From positions 998,030 through 1,062,029 of the forward strand of contig NZ_JAMOKG010000002.1 of assembly GCF_023656565.1 (NCBI RefSeq): 64,000 nucleotides of DNA. The letters are read 5' to 3'. This document shows, in pieces, positions 55,352 through 63,538 of this stretch. Position 1 is the first letter of the stretch, and every line of letters starts with the position of its first letter. The position numbers and the translations under genes are program-made. The stretch comes from Flavobacterium tyrosinilyticum (lineage in GTDB: Bacteria; Bacteroidota; Bacteroidia; Flavobacteriales; Flavobacteriaceae). The notes beneath the pieces were generated by a model. The model had not been told where the DNA came from and did not search any database. It saw only the letters and a list, made by a program, of their open reading frames with translations.

Positions 55352-55374
55352 GGCAGTTCTCGTGTAGAACTGCC
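55352..55374 (+). promoter_or_regulatory. Hairpin between protease and barrel genes
   Basis: GGCAGTTCT at 55352-55360 pairs with AGAACTGCC at 55366-55374, a 9-bp stem with a 5-base loop and no T run. It may protect the protease message end or attenuate readthrough into the next gene. Confidence 0.5.
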
Positions 55375-55397
55375 CTTCCTAAAAACAAACAAAAACG

Positions 55398-56045
55398 ATG
55401 AAAAAATCAAAGCTAATAATCTGTGCACTAATGATGTGTGCAGGTGTAATGGCCCAAACCGAAAAGGTGAAACTGGGAGTAAAAGCGGGTTTGAATATTT
55501 CGAGCCTAACATTTGATGATAACGAATTGAACTCCTCTGATAAAACAGGATTTACAGCCGGTTTGATGGCTGAAATTTCGTTGGCAAAAAACTTTTCGGT
55601 ACAGCCGGAGTTATTATACAGTCAGCAGGGAATGAAATTGTCTTATTCAGATCCAGAAGTTCAAAACTCACATTACAAAAGCACCATTGCCATAAATTAT
55701 TTAAACATTCCAGTAATGCTGAAATATTATGTTGTTAAAGGATTGAGTTTACAGGCTGGGCCTCAAGTAGGAATACTTTTAAAAGCAAACAATAAATATC
55801 AAGATAACTTTTTAGGTTATGATAACCATGAAGAAATGAATTTAAAAGAGTATTCAAATGGAGTAGATGCTTCTGTAAATTTCGGATTGGGTTATCAGTT
55901 TAAAGAGAAATTTTATGCAGATGCAAGATATAATGTTTCTTATACTGATGTCTTTAAAGATGTAGCCGCAAACACGAATTATAGTATTAATAGTGATATG
56001 AAGAACCGAATTTTTCAAATAACAGTAGGTTATTTTTTTAAGTAG
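55398..56045 (+). CDS. Small outer membrane beta-barrel protein
   Basis: A 215-residue protein with signal peptide (cleavage near residue 20, GVMAQ) and an eight-stranded barrel of the PorT/OMP_b-brl_2 type: KLGVKAGLNISSLTF, KTGFTAGLMAEISLAKNFSVQPELLYS, YLNIPVMLKYYVVKGLSLQAGPQVGILL. The C-terminal strand ends IFQITVGYFFK. It follows the M4 protease by 65 bases and precedes a terminator, so it is probably cotranscribed. A role in docking the protease is possible but not shown. Confidence 0.85.
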   Translation: MKKSKLIICALMMCAGVMAQTEKVKLGVKAGLNISSLTFDDNELNSSDKTGFTAGLMAEISLAKNFSVQPELLYSQQGMKLSYSDPEVQNSHYKSTIAINYLNIPVMLKYYVVKGLSLQAGPQVGILLKANNKYQDNFLGYDNHEEMNLKEYSNGVDASVNFGLGYQFKEKFYADARYNVSYTDVFKDVAANTNYSINSDMKNRIFQITVGYFFK

Positions 56046-56076
56046 AGTTAGTAACATTCTTCTTCATATCTTTTTT

Positions 56077-56106
56077 AAACCACTCTTTTTTAGGAGTGGT
56101 TTTTTT
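56077..56106 (+). terminator. Rho-independent terminator
   Basis: ACCACTC at 56079-56085 pairs with GAGTGGT at 56094-56100, followed by a long T run, 35 bases after the barrel gene stop. Confidence 0.8.
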
Positions 56107-56133
56107 GTTTTTTTCGAAAAATCAAATTCTAGC

Positions 56134-56164
56134 TTGCAGACACCATAGCTGAGTTATATCTTTG
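56134..56164 (+). promoter_or_regulatory. Promoter of the cobalamin operon
   Basis: TTG at 56134-56136, 20 bases, TATCTTTG at 56157-56164, matching the Bacteroidota consensus. Transcription would begin near 56171, at the 5' end of the riboswitch. Confidence 0.75.
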
Positions 56165-56170
56165 CGGCTG

Positions 56171-56345
56171 ATTTTGGTCTATTTTTTCAATTCAGAAGAA
56201 ATAGTTAAAAGGGAATCAGGTGTAAATCCTGAACAGACCCGCTACTGTAAGTTCTATTTAAGTCTTTAAACATTACTAATGCCATTGTTCGTTGTTTCGG
56301 ATGAGAAGGCCGTTTAAAGATGGAATAAGTCAGGAGACCTGCCAC
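56171..56345 (+). promoter_or_regulatory. Cobalamin riboswitch (adenosyl/aquo-B12 aptamer)
   Basis: The conserved parts occur in order: GGGAATCAGGTGTAAATCCT (56211-56230), ACAGACCCGCTACTGTAAG (56233-56251), the GCCATTG-type box (56281), ATGAGAAGGCCG (56301-56312), and the B12 box AAGTCAGGAGACCTGCC at 56327-56343. This is the standard B12 aptamer. It begins just after the promoter and controls the btuB operon. In this family binding of cobalamin represses downstream expression. Confidence 0.93.
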
Positions 56346-56442
56346 GATCACATAGTTTAAAACTTTCGTGGTATGAAGTTGATGACAAGATAATGACCTG
56401 CTATTTAGGATAGTTGGTCTATTTCTATGTTTTTATAATTGT

Positions 56443-56480
56443 TGCATCACGTAAAGTTTATTTAATAAAATCGTGATGTA
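56443..56480 (+). promoter_or_regulatory. Hairpin sequestering the btuB start codon
   Basis: TGCATCACG at 56443-56451 pairs with CGTGATGTA at 56472-56480 (one G-U), with a 20-base loop. The btuB ATG at 56476 lies inside the right arm. Another imperfect hairpin (GACCTGCTAT/ATAGTTGGTC) lies at about 56396-56420. Together they look like a translational expression platform for the B12 riboswitch. Confidence 0.65.
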
Positions 56481-58524
56481 TAAATTGACTAAAACTTTAT
56501 TTTCTGTTTTTTTAGCACTTGTTCCTTTTTTGCTTCATTCACAAGCAGTGACTGATAGTTCACGGGTTTTAAAAGAAGTTGTTTTAAAAGGAAAACCCTA
56601 TCAGGAAGTGATTCCCGTACAAAGTCTTTCGGGCGTTCTACTCGAGAATTTGGCGACTCACAATGTCGCAGATGCGCTTCGTTATTTTGCCGGAACTCAA
56701 ATTAAAGATTATGGTGGAGTGGGCGGCCTTAAAACGGTTGATGTTCGTAATATGGGAACACATCATGTTGGTGTTTTCTACGACGGAATTCAGCTTGGAA
56801 ATGCGCAAAACGGCGTAACCGATCTTGGGAAATATTCGCTTGACGACATGGAATCTTTGACTATGTACAACGGTCAGAAAAGTGAAATTTTTCAATCGGC
56901 TAAAGATTTCGCTTCTGCTTCTGCGATTTATTTGCGAACCAAACGGCCTGCTTTTTCAGGCAATAAGAAAACAAATCTTCTGGTTCGTTACAAAACAATG
57001 TCCATCAATTATCACGATCCTTCTTTTAGATGGGAGCAAAAGCTGAGCGATAAAGTAAGCATGAGCGTAAGCTCAGAATACATCAAATCAAACGGACAGT
57101 ATAAATTTAGATACAAAAGAAAAAATCAAGACGGAAGCATTGCCTACGATACCACAGCAACGCGATGGAATAGCGATATTGAAGCATTTCGATTGGAATC
57201 GGGCTTGTTCGGAAAAATAAATAAAGGAACTTGGGATGCCAAAGTGTATTACTACGATTCTGAAAGAGGCGCTCCAGGTGCCATTGTAGAAAATAAGTTT
57301 CGAGATGGTTTCCGTCAATTTGACAAGAATTTTTTCGGACAGTCTTCTTTAACAAAAGACGTTTCAGAGAAATATAAATTTCAGCTAAAAGGAAAATTTG
57401 CTTACGATTACACCCATTATATTGCACGAGATACAACCAATGTTTTAGGAGAAACCGTAACAGAAGGCGTGCAATCTGATGATAGTTATTATCAGCAGGA
57501 AGCCTATTTTTCTGCAGTCAATATGTACAGCATTTTACCCACTTGGGATGTTTCGCTCTCAACCGATTTTCAATACAATAAACTAAATGCAACTAGAAGA
57601 GGCATTCAGACACAGTTTTCTTTTCCGCAGCGTTATACTGCACTTGTTTCTCTGGCAAGTTCCTATCGATATGAAGGTTTTAAAGTTTTAGGAAATGTAC
57701 TCGCAACTCGCGTTATCGAAGAAGTAAAGTACAATGCCAAAGCACCCAATAAAACTGAATTTACTCCCGCTATATTTTTGGGTTATACCCCGTTTAAGAA
57801 ATACGATTTCAATTTAAGGGCATTTGCTAAACGAATTTTCAGAATGCCAACTTTCAACGATTTGTATTATACCATGATAGGTTCGAGCACTTTGAGGCCA
57901 GAATACATGAATCAATACGATGTTGGTTTTACGTATAATTTCCCCGTAAGGGAAAGCTTTTTTGATAAATTTTCTTTTCAGGCAGATGCTTATTACACTA
58001 ATACAAAAGATAAAATTATTGCCGCCCCGACAGGAAATTTGTTTCGCTGGATGATGACCAATATAGGGCAAGTAAAAGGAAAAGGAATCGAAACGGTTTT
58101 GAATATGGCAACGCATTTTAATAAGCTAAAACTAGATGCCAATTTAACCTATACGTATTCTCAAAGTCAAGATTTTACAAAGTTTGTCGGTTTAGAAATG
58201 TCTTCTTATGGAGATCAGATTCCCTACACGCCTTGGCACAGCGGATCTGGAATTTTGAATGCGGGTTATGAATCTTGGAATTTCAATTACAGCTTTATTT
58301 ATGTCGGAAAACGCTACAACGGAAATGTCAATAATATTAAAGTAAATGAAGTTCAGCCTTGGTATACGCACGATTTGGCGGTTCAAAAATCTTTCACATT
58401 CAAAGATTACAAACTGAATGGAACGGTTGAAGTCAACAACGCTTTCAATCAGCAATATGAAGTGATTTACAATTATCCGATGCCGGGAAGAACATTCAAA
58501 TTTATAATCAGTTTTGAGTTATGA
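56476..58524 (+). CDS. btuB: TonB-dependent cobalamin receptor (BtuB)
   Basis: A 682-residue outer membrane receptor that imports vitamin B12 with TonB energy. A signal peptide ends near residue 24 (HSQAV). The plug starts with VADALRYFAGTQIKDYGGVGGLKTVDVRNMG and contains HHVGVFYDGIQLGN. The barrel ends with a typical aromatic strand (MPGRTFKFIISFEL). There is no carboxypeptidase-regulatory domain. The assignment to cobalamin rests on the riboswitch directly upstream and the BtuG-like gene that overlaps its stop by four bases (ATGA). The start ATG 56476 is preferred to a GTG three bases earlier. Confidence 0.92.
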   Translation: MYKLTKTLFSVFLALVPFLLHSQAVTDSSRVLKEVVLKGKPYQEVIPVQSLSGVLLENLATHNVADALRYFAGTQIKDYGGVGGLKTVDVRNMGTHHVGVFYDGIQLGNAQNGVTDLGKYSLDDMESLTMYNGQKSEIFQSAKDFASASAIYLRTKRPAFSGNKKTNLLVRYKTMSINYHDPSFRWEQKLSDKVSMSVSSEYIKSNGQYKFRYKRKNQDGSIAYDTTATRWNSDIEAFRLESGLFGKINKGTWDAKVYYYDSERGAPGAIVENKFRDGFRQFDKNFFGQSSLTKDVSEKYKFQLKGKFAYDYTHYIARDTTNVLGETVTEGVQSDDSYYQQEAYFSAVNMYSILPTWDVSLSTDFQYNKLNATRRGIQTQFSFPQRYTALVSLASSYRYEGFKVLGNVLATRVIEEVKYNAKAPNKTEFTPAIFLGYTPFKKYDFNLRAFAKRIFRMPTFNDLYYTMIGSSTLRPEYMNQYDVGFTYNFPVRESFFDKFSFQADAYYTNTKDKIIAAPTGNLFRWMMTNIGQVKGKGIETVLNMATHFNKLKLDANLTYTYSQSQDFTKFVGLEMSSYGDQIPYTPWHSGSGILNAGYESWNFNYSFIYVGKRYNGNVNNIKVNEVQPWYTHDLAVQKSFTFKDYKLNGTVEVNNAFNQQYEVIYNYPMPGRTFKFIISFEL

Positions 58525-59666
58525 AAAAGAGCATTTTAAAAATAGTATTCAGTTTAAGTATTGCCATTTTTTTAGTTTCCTGCAGAGAAGATGAAACGAT
58601 ATTTCTTTCTTCGGATGTGAGTGTTGCAGCGCCAAGAAGCGATGGAAAGATTGAGGGTTTTTATCTTCTAAACGAAGGCAATATGGGAATGAACCGTGCG
58701 AGTTTGGATGTTTTCAATTACAGAACAGGAAATTACACCACAGATGTGTATTCAGAACGAAATCCGAGTGTGGTAAAAGAATTGGGAGATGTTGGAAACG
58801 ATATCAAAATCTACGGAAATAAGGTTTATGCGGTCATTAATTGTTCTAACAAAGTAGAAGTTTTAGAAAAATGGACAGCAAAACGCATCAAGAAAATAGA
58901 CATTCCAAATTGCCGTTATGTGGCTTTTTATAAAGACAAAGCGTATGTGAGTTCTTATTCTGGGCCTGTTGCAATAAATCCGAATGCTGAAATTGGTTTT
59001 GTTGCCGAAATTGATACGACTTCATTAGAAATAAAAAGAAAAGTAACGGTTGGTTACCAGCCCGAACAAATGGTCGTTCATAACGGAAAATTATATGTTG
59101 CGAATTCAGGCGGTTACAGAGTTCCAAATTATGACAGAACAGTTTCTGTAATTGATCTGGAAACGTTTACAGAGATTAAAAAAATCGATGTTGGAATAAA
59201 TTTATACAGCATGCAGATTGACAGCCGAGGCGATATTTATGTGAGTTCACGAGGCGATTATTACAACACGCCATCTAATCTTTTTGTAATTGATACGCAG
59301 ACAGATGAAAAGAAAATGCAACTCGATATTCCGGTTTCGGGAACTTGTCTCGTTAACGATTTATTGTATTACTATAGTGTTTCTTGGAGCTATCTAACGG
59401 GAACCAATAAAGTGAGTTACGGAATTTTGGACACCAAAACTAAAAAAGTAATTACAGACCAAATTATCACAGACGGAACCGACAAACAAATCATGATTCC
59501 GTATGGACTTCAAGTCAATCCAGAAACCAAAGAAATCTACATTACCGACGCTCAAAACTACGTAGTAACAGGTTATATCTACTGTTTTACGCCCGACGGA
59601 AAATTAAAATGGAAAACAACCGCTGGAAATATTCCCGCTCATATTGCTTTTATAACTAAAAATTAA
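58521..59666 (+). CDS. btuG: BtuG-like cobalamin-binding surface lipoprotein
   Basis: A 381-residue lipoprotein. The lipobox LVSC gives a modified Cys near residue 21, followed by REDE, an acidic stretch like the surface-export signal of Bacteroidota lipoproteins. The mature part starts GFYLLNEGNMGMNRASLDVF and is a seven-bladed YncE-like propeller with repeated VAEIDTTSLE, SVIDLETF and LFVIDTQTD blades. This matches BtuG, which binds B12 tightly and caps BtuB in Bacteroides. It overlaps btuB (ATGA) and is under the same riboswitch. Confidence 0.9.
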   Translation: MKKSILKIVFSLSIAIFLVSCREDETIFLSSDVSVAAPRSDGKIEGFYLLNEGNMGMNRASLDVFNYRTGNYTTDVYSERNPSVVKELGDVGNDIKIYGNKVYAVINCSNKVEVLEKWTAKRIKKIDIPNCRYVAFYKDKAYVSSYSGPVAINPNAEIGFVAEIDTTSLEIKRKVTVGYQPEQMVVHNGKLYVANSGGYRVPNYDRTVSVIDLETFTEIKKIDVGINLYSMQIDSRGDIYVSSRGDYYNTPSNLFVIDTQTDEKKMQLDIPVSGTCLVNDLLYYYSVSWSYLTGTNKVSYGILDTKTKKVITDQIITDGTDKQIMIPYGLQVNPETKEIYITDAQNYVVTGYIYCFTPDGKLKWKTTAGNIPAHIAFITKN

Positions 59667-59669
59667 AAA

Positions 59670-60866
59670 ATGTCGAACAAAAACCTTTTCAAAATCGCTT
59701 TGTTTTCAATTCTCTTTTTGGGATTTGCTGCCTGCGATAAAGACAACGAAGAAGATTTGCTTCCTGCAGAAGTGCTGAAAGAATCGTATACAATTGACCG
59801 TTTTAAAGTGCTGAATATTGCGACAGCTCTTCCGAATACGGCAAAACTGACTTGGAGTATCAAGGATTCTATTGTTTCAGAAAATGCTGATTTAGATTTT
59901 ATTAGTCCTTTTCAAAAAAATTATCCGCTGACTTTAAAAGTAGAAATTAATGGAGAATCAAAAGTCTACACTTCTTCAATTAATGTGATAAAAGAAACGG
60001 GAACTTACAGTAAATATATTTCCAATGTACTTGATTTTCGTCCAGCAGTTGGGCAATTTACTAATGAAATTCCGCAATATGTAGCAGGAAATACGGAGGC
60101 CAACATCATTACAGCTGCGAAAAAAGCAATCGTGGGTTCAAATACGTCTATGATTTCCCTTGGTGGTTTTGGCGGTTATATAGTTTTTGGTTTCGATCAT
60201 ACGATTCCGAATATGGGAGGTCGCGATTTTAAGATTTTAGGAAATGCTTTTTGGGGAAATGAAGCCAACGAAGCGCGCGCAGGATCGTGTGAACCCGGAA
60301 TTATTATGGTGGCTTACGACAAGAATAAAAACGGAAAACCCGATGAAGACGAATGGTACGAAATTGCTGGAAGCGAATATTTTAAGAGCACTACAGTAAA
60401 AAACTACGAGATCACTTATTTTAAACCAGATGCAAATAAGGAACCTTTGACAGGAAATGAATTTTGGCAATTTGATACAGAATATATTAAATGGCAGGAT
60501 AATGCTGGGCAATCAGGTTATAAAGTGCAAAATGTATTTCATAATCAAAACTATTATCCGCTTTGGATTGCCGACGCTTCTTATACTTTGAAAGGAACCA
60601 AAGTAGCAGATAATTTCTACGATCAAAGTGGAGAAGGCTCGTATTGGGTAGGCAAATCGTTTGAATTTGGCTATGCGGATAATGCGCCAAATAATGATGA
60701 AGCTTCCAATATAGACATCTCTTGGGCAGTAGATAAAAACGGAAAATACGTCAAACTTCCAGGAATTGATTTCGTAAAAGTTTACACCGCAATTAATCAG
60801 GAAGCAGGCTGGCTTGGAGAAGTTTCTACAGAAGTTTCTGGGGCTTACGACTTACATCTTAACTAA
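59670..60866 (+). CDS. Surface lipoprotein of the B12 locus (PKD-like, Ca loop)
   Basis: A 398-residue lipoprotein, 3 bases after the btuG stop. The lipobox GFAAC gives Cys22, followed by the acidic DKDNEED, again a surface-export type signal. Residues about 40-120 look like an Ig/PKD-like module. The rest is a beta-rich domain with LGGFGGYIVFGFDHTI, KILGNAFWGNE and the calcium-like loop AYDKNKNGKPDEDEW. Proteins of this kind accompany btuB and btuG in many Bacteroidota cobalamin loci and are often annotated as cell surface protein. A role in B12 capture or handover is inferred from context. Confidence 0.8.
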   Translation: MSNKNLFKIALFSILFLGFAACDKDNEEDLLPAEVLKESYTIDRFKVLNIATALPNTAKLTWSIKDSIVSENADLDFISPFQKNYPLTLKVEINGESKVYTSSINVIKETGTYSKYISNVLDFRPAVGQFTNEIPQYVAGNTEANIITAAKKAIVGSNTSMISLGGFGGYIVFGFDHTIPNMGGRDFKILGNAFWGNEANEARAGSCEPGIIMVAYDKNKNGKPDEDEWYEIAGSEYFKSTTVKNYEITYFKPDANKEPLTGNEFWQFDTEYIKWQDNAGQSGYKVQNVFHNQNYYPLWIADASYTLKGTKVADNFYDQSGEGSYWVGKSFEFGYADNAPNNDEASNIDISWAVDKNGKYVKLPGIDFVKVYTAINQEAGWLGEVSTEVSGAYDLHLN

Positions 60867-60872
60867 TTTTTA

Positions 60873-61016
60873 AACACATAGAAACATAGTCCTGTAGCTG
60901 CGGGATTAGAAACTAAAAAGGCGTTTCACTTTGTTTAAAAACACATAGCTATGTGTTAGAAACTAGTTTCTTTTTCTATTCTTTTCGATGAAATAAAATC
61001 TATGTCTCTATGTGTT
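60873..61016. repeat. Inverted repeat AACACATAG family
   Basis: AACACATAGAAACATAG at 60873-60889 pairs with CTATGTCTCTATGTGTT at 61000-61016 with one mismatch. The perfect 18-base palindrome AACACATAGCTATGTGTT lies between at 60940-60957. The element separates the lipoprotein gene from the T9SS protein gene and may terminate or attenuate the operon. Confidence 0.7.
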
Positions 61017-61056
61017 AAAAAAAACTATCAATACAACATTTAAAAATCAATAAATT

Positions 61057-63336
61057 ATGAGGAAAAATTACTTTATAGTCATCCTGTTATTTTTTGCATT
61101 TCTAACCAATGCACAGGTAACAGTGCAAGGCGTTTCTAGAAATGATATTAAAACAAAAACAGTAACGCAAAAACAAGTAAAGGCAAAAAGTGCCAATGCA
61201 ACTACTTTTGCAGATATTCAGTTTTGGGTTGGAAGTGGATCTAATCAGGCCGCATTTGTGGTGCAATGGAATGACGGTAAAACTGCTGACGCTTTGGTTT
61301 GGGGTTTTAAATGGAATGGAACTGTAACAGGAGAAGATATGGTTAAAGCCATTGCAAAGGCCGATCCGCGTTTCTTTGCCTTACTCAGACAAGGAACTCA
61401 GTATGGATCTGCAATTGGCGGGTTAGGTTTCGATTTGAATGGAACAGGTACAAACGGACTTTATAAAGATGGAGATAAAAAATATCCATATTATCCTTTT
61501 GATGGTCTTATTAATACTAGCGAATACGATTTTGATTCTTATACAGGCATCGATCCAAATGATCACTGGCAGTCAGGATGGATGGTAGGATATTGGTCTT
61601 ATTGGGTTAAAGATCCAACAGATGCCGATTATAATTATTCTGGTGTTGGAGCTTCTACTCGTGAACTCCAAAATGGTTCTTGGGATGTCTGGAATTTTAA
61701 ACCCAATATGGAAACGTTTGATATTGCTGCAACTTTTACTCCAGTTGCTCCTTATTCTAAAACAATAGATTTTACTAAAGGCTATTTCATGGTAAACGAA
61801 GAATGGTTTGGCCACACTAATGGATCTGTAAATTTTGTCAGCAATGATGGAAAAATTAATTATAGAGTTTATAGTGATGTAAATGAAAATAAAGCTTTTG
61901 GCGCAACTACACAGTACGGAACGATTTACGGAGATAAGTTTTATTTTGTTTCTAAACAGGCGGCAGATGGAGGAGATACACAATATACGCCAGGTGGAAG
62001 ATTGGTTGTTGCCGATGCTTTAACCATGAAAAAAATTGCAGGATTTGATAACATTGGAGGAGGAGATGGTCGTTCTTTTATTGGTGTTGATGAAAAAACA
62101 GGATATATAGGTGCTTCAAACGGAGTTTTTCTTTTTGATATTGCCAATATGAAAGTGGGAAGCTTGATTGCAGGAACAGATGGCGGAAGTCAGTACTTGG
62201 GGCAAATCGGGAATATGATTCGTACTTCGCAATATGTTTTTGCTGTTAAGCAGAGTGCAGGAATTTTGGTGATTGATCCTAAAACCAATACGGTAGTAAA
62301 AAACATTTCTGGAGCTTTCCATTCGGTTACGCAGGCTAAAGATGGAAGTGTTTGGGGAATTCAAAACAAGAAAATAATTAATATTGATCCCTTAACTTTT
62401 GCAACTATCGAATATGCCATGCCAACCACTCAATATTTAGGTTCTTGGGGAGCATGGAATGCAGGAAGTTTTACTTACAGTAATAAACAGAATGCTTTGT
62501 ATTGGATGAATTCTATCAACTCCTTTAATTCTGGTGTACAAATTATAAAATTTGATGTGGCAACCAAAACATTCAATGAAAGTTTTGCAACACTTCCAGG
62601 ACAAACCGGAACTTATAAGCAAATTCCTTACGGAGCAGCATTAAGAATTGATCCTGTTTCAGATCAGATTATTGTAAACACAACCGAAAGCGGATTTGGA
62701 GCGCATTATCAAAAAAACTGGGTTCATACTTATGATACTACAGGGCAATTGATTGATACTAAAACTTTAAACGATTATTATTGGTTTCCTGCTATGACGG
62801 TATTTCCTGATAATGCAGCGCCAGTTGTCAATGCAATTTTACCTTCACAAGTTTCAGTGTTAAGTCCAACAATTATTGATTTGAAAGCGGTAGTTTCAGA
62901 TGAAGACAATATTTCGGCGGCGATTGTAAAAACGATAAAATCAAATAGTGATGAAAATATTGTTTTAGCAGAAATTAACACTAACGAAGAATTGGTTTTA
63001 ACTCCAAAGAATCCAGGAACAGCAACAGTTGTAGTTAGTTTTAATTCTAACGGAAAAGTGGTCGAAAAATCGATTTCAGTTAATACATCGACTTTAGGAA
63101 GAGATGAATTCACAAAAGTGCACTTGTCTATTTATCCAAATCCAGTTTCAGATTATCTGAATATCAGTAGTGAAGAGGAAGTTATTGATGTTGTAATTTA
63201 TGATGTTAATGGAAGAACCCTTAATACTAGAATTAACAACAATCAAATTGATGTAAGTAATTTTGTCAAAGGTTTTTACATTATCAATATTGCAACAGAC
63301 AAAGCAAAGTATACACAAAAATTTATTAAAAAATAA
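61057..63336 (+). CDS. T9SS-exported DUF5074/propeller protein of the B12 locus
   Basis: A 759-residue secreted protein. A signal peptide ends near residue 19 (NAQV). Residues about 45-240 form a domain with FWVGSGSNQAAFVVQWNDGK, ALVWGFKWNG and DPRFFALLRQGTQYG, which I do not recognise by name. Residues about 250-590 are a propeller-like region with blades such as KIAGFDNIGGGDG, GASNGVFLFDIANMK and ILVIDPKTNTVVKN, similar in style to BtuG/DUF5074. An Ig-like segment follows (about 595-675). The last about 80 residues are a type A T9SS sorting domain (LSIYPNPVSDYLNIS...KYTQKFIKK). It follows the lipoprotein gene by 190 bases. It may capture B12 at the surface, but no binding data exist. Confidence 0.85.
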   Translation: MRKNYFIVILLFFAFLTNAQVTVQGVSRNDIKTKTVTQKQVKAKSANATTFADIQFWVGSGSNQAAFVVQWNDGKTADALVWGFKWNGTVTGEDMVKAIAKADPRFFALLRQGTQYGSAIGGLGFDLNGTGTNGLYKDGDKKYPYYPFDGLINTSEYDFDSYTGIDPNDHWQSGWMVGYWSYWVKDPTDADYNYSGVGASTRELQNGSWDVWNFKPNMETFDIAATFTPVAPYSKTIDFTKGYFMVNEEWFGHTNGSVNFVSNDGKINYRVYSDVNENKAFGATTQYGTIYGDKFYFVSKQAADGGDTQYTPGGRLVVADALTMKKIAGFDNIGGGDGRSFIGVDEKTGYIGASNGVFLFDIANMKVGSLIAGTDGGSQYLGQIGNMIRTSQYVFAVKQSAGILVIDPKTNTVVKNISGAFHSVTQAKDGSVWGIQNKKIINIDPLTFATIEYAMPTTQYLGSWGAWNAGSFTYSNKQNALYWMNSINSFNSGVQIIKFDVATKTFNESFATLPGQTGTYKQIPYGAALRIDPVSDQIIVNTTESGFGAHYQKNWVHTYDTTGQLIDTKTLNDYYWFPAMTVFPDNAAPVVNAILPSQVSVLSPTIIDLKAVVSDEDNISAAIVKTIKSNSDENIVLAEINTNEELVLTPKNPGTATVVVSFNSNGKVVEKSISVNTSTLGRDEFTKVHLSIYPNPVSDYLNISSEEEVIDVVIYDVNGRTLNTRINNNQIDVSNFVKGFYIINIATDKAKYTQKFIKK

Positions 63337-63359
63337 AATTTAGAATTGTAATAATTTGA

Positions 63360-63387
63360 GGCTGTCACTTTGGTGACAGCCTTTTTT
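63360..63387 (+). terminator. Rho-independent terminator
   Basis: GGCTGTCAC at 63360-63368 pairs with GTGACAGCC at 63373-63381, loop TTTG, followed by a T run, 24 bases after the T9SS protein stop. Confidence 0.88.
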
Positions 63388-63393
63388 GAAATC

Positions 63394-63454
63394 GCTCCGT
63401 AGGAGCAATATATTTATAGCAAATAGAATAACCAAAGAAAACGCTCCGTAGGAG
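63394..63454. repeat. Two GCTCCGTAGGAG repeats, 49-bp spacing
   Basis: GCTCCGTAGGAGC at 63394-63406 and GCTCCGTAGGAG at 63443-63454 are offset by 49 bases with ATATTTATAGC between. This is the same family and period as 42090-42345. Confidence 0.75.
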
Positions 63455-63538
63455 AGAAATATTGGTAGACGACATATTGGTACACGTTTTTTTCAATAAA
63501 AAGATCATTATATTTACGATACAAAATTTGCGAATATT

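Noticed and set aside
60867..61056. Possible second cobalamin riboswitch before the T9SS protein
   Set aside because: The spacer holds AACACATAG palindromes but neither the B12 box nor the other aptamer segments.
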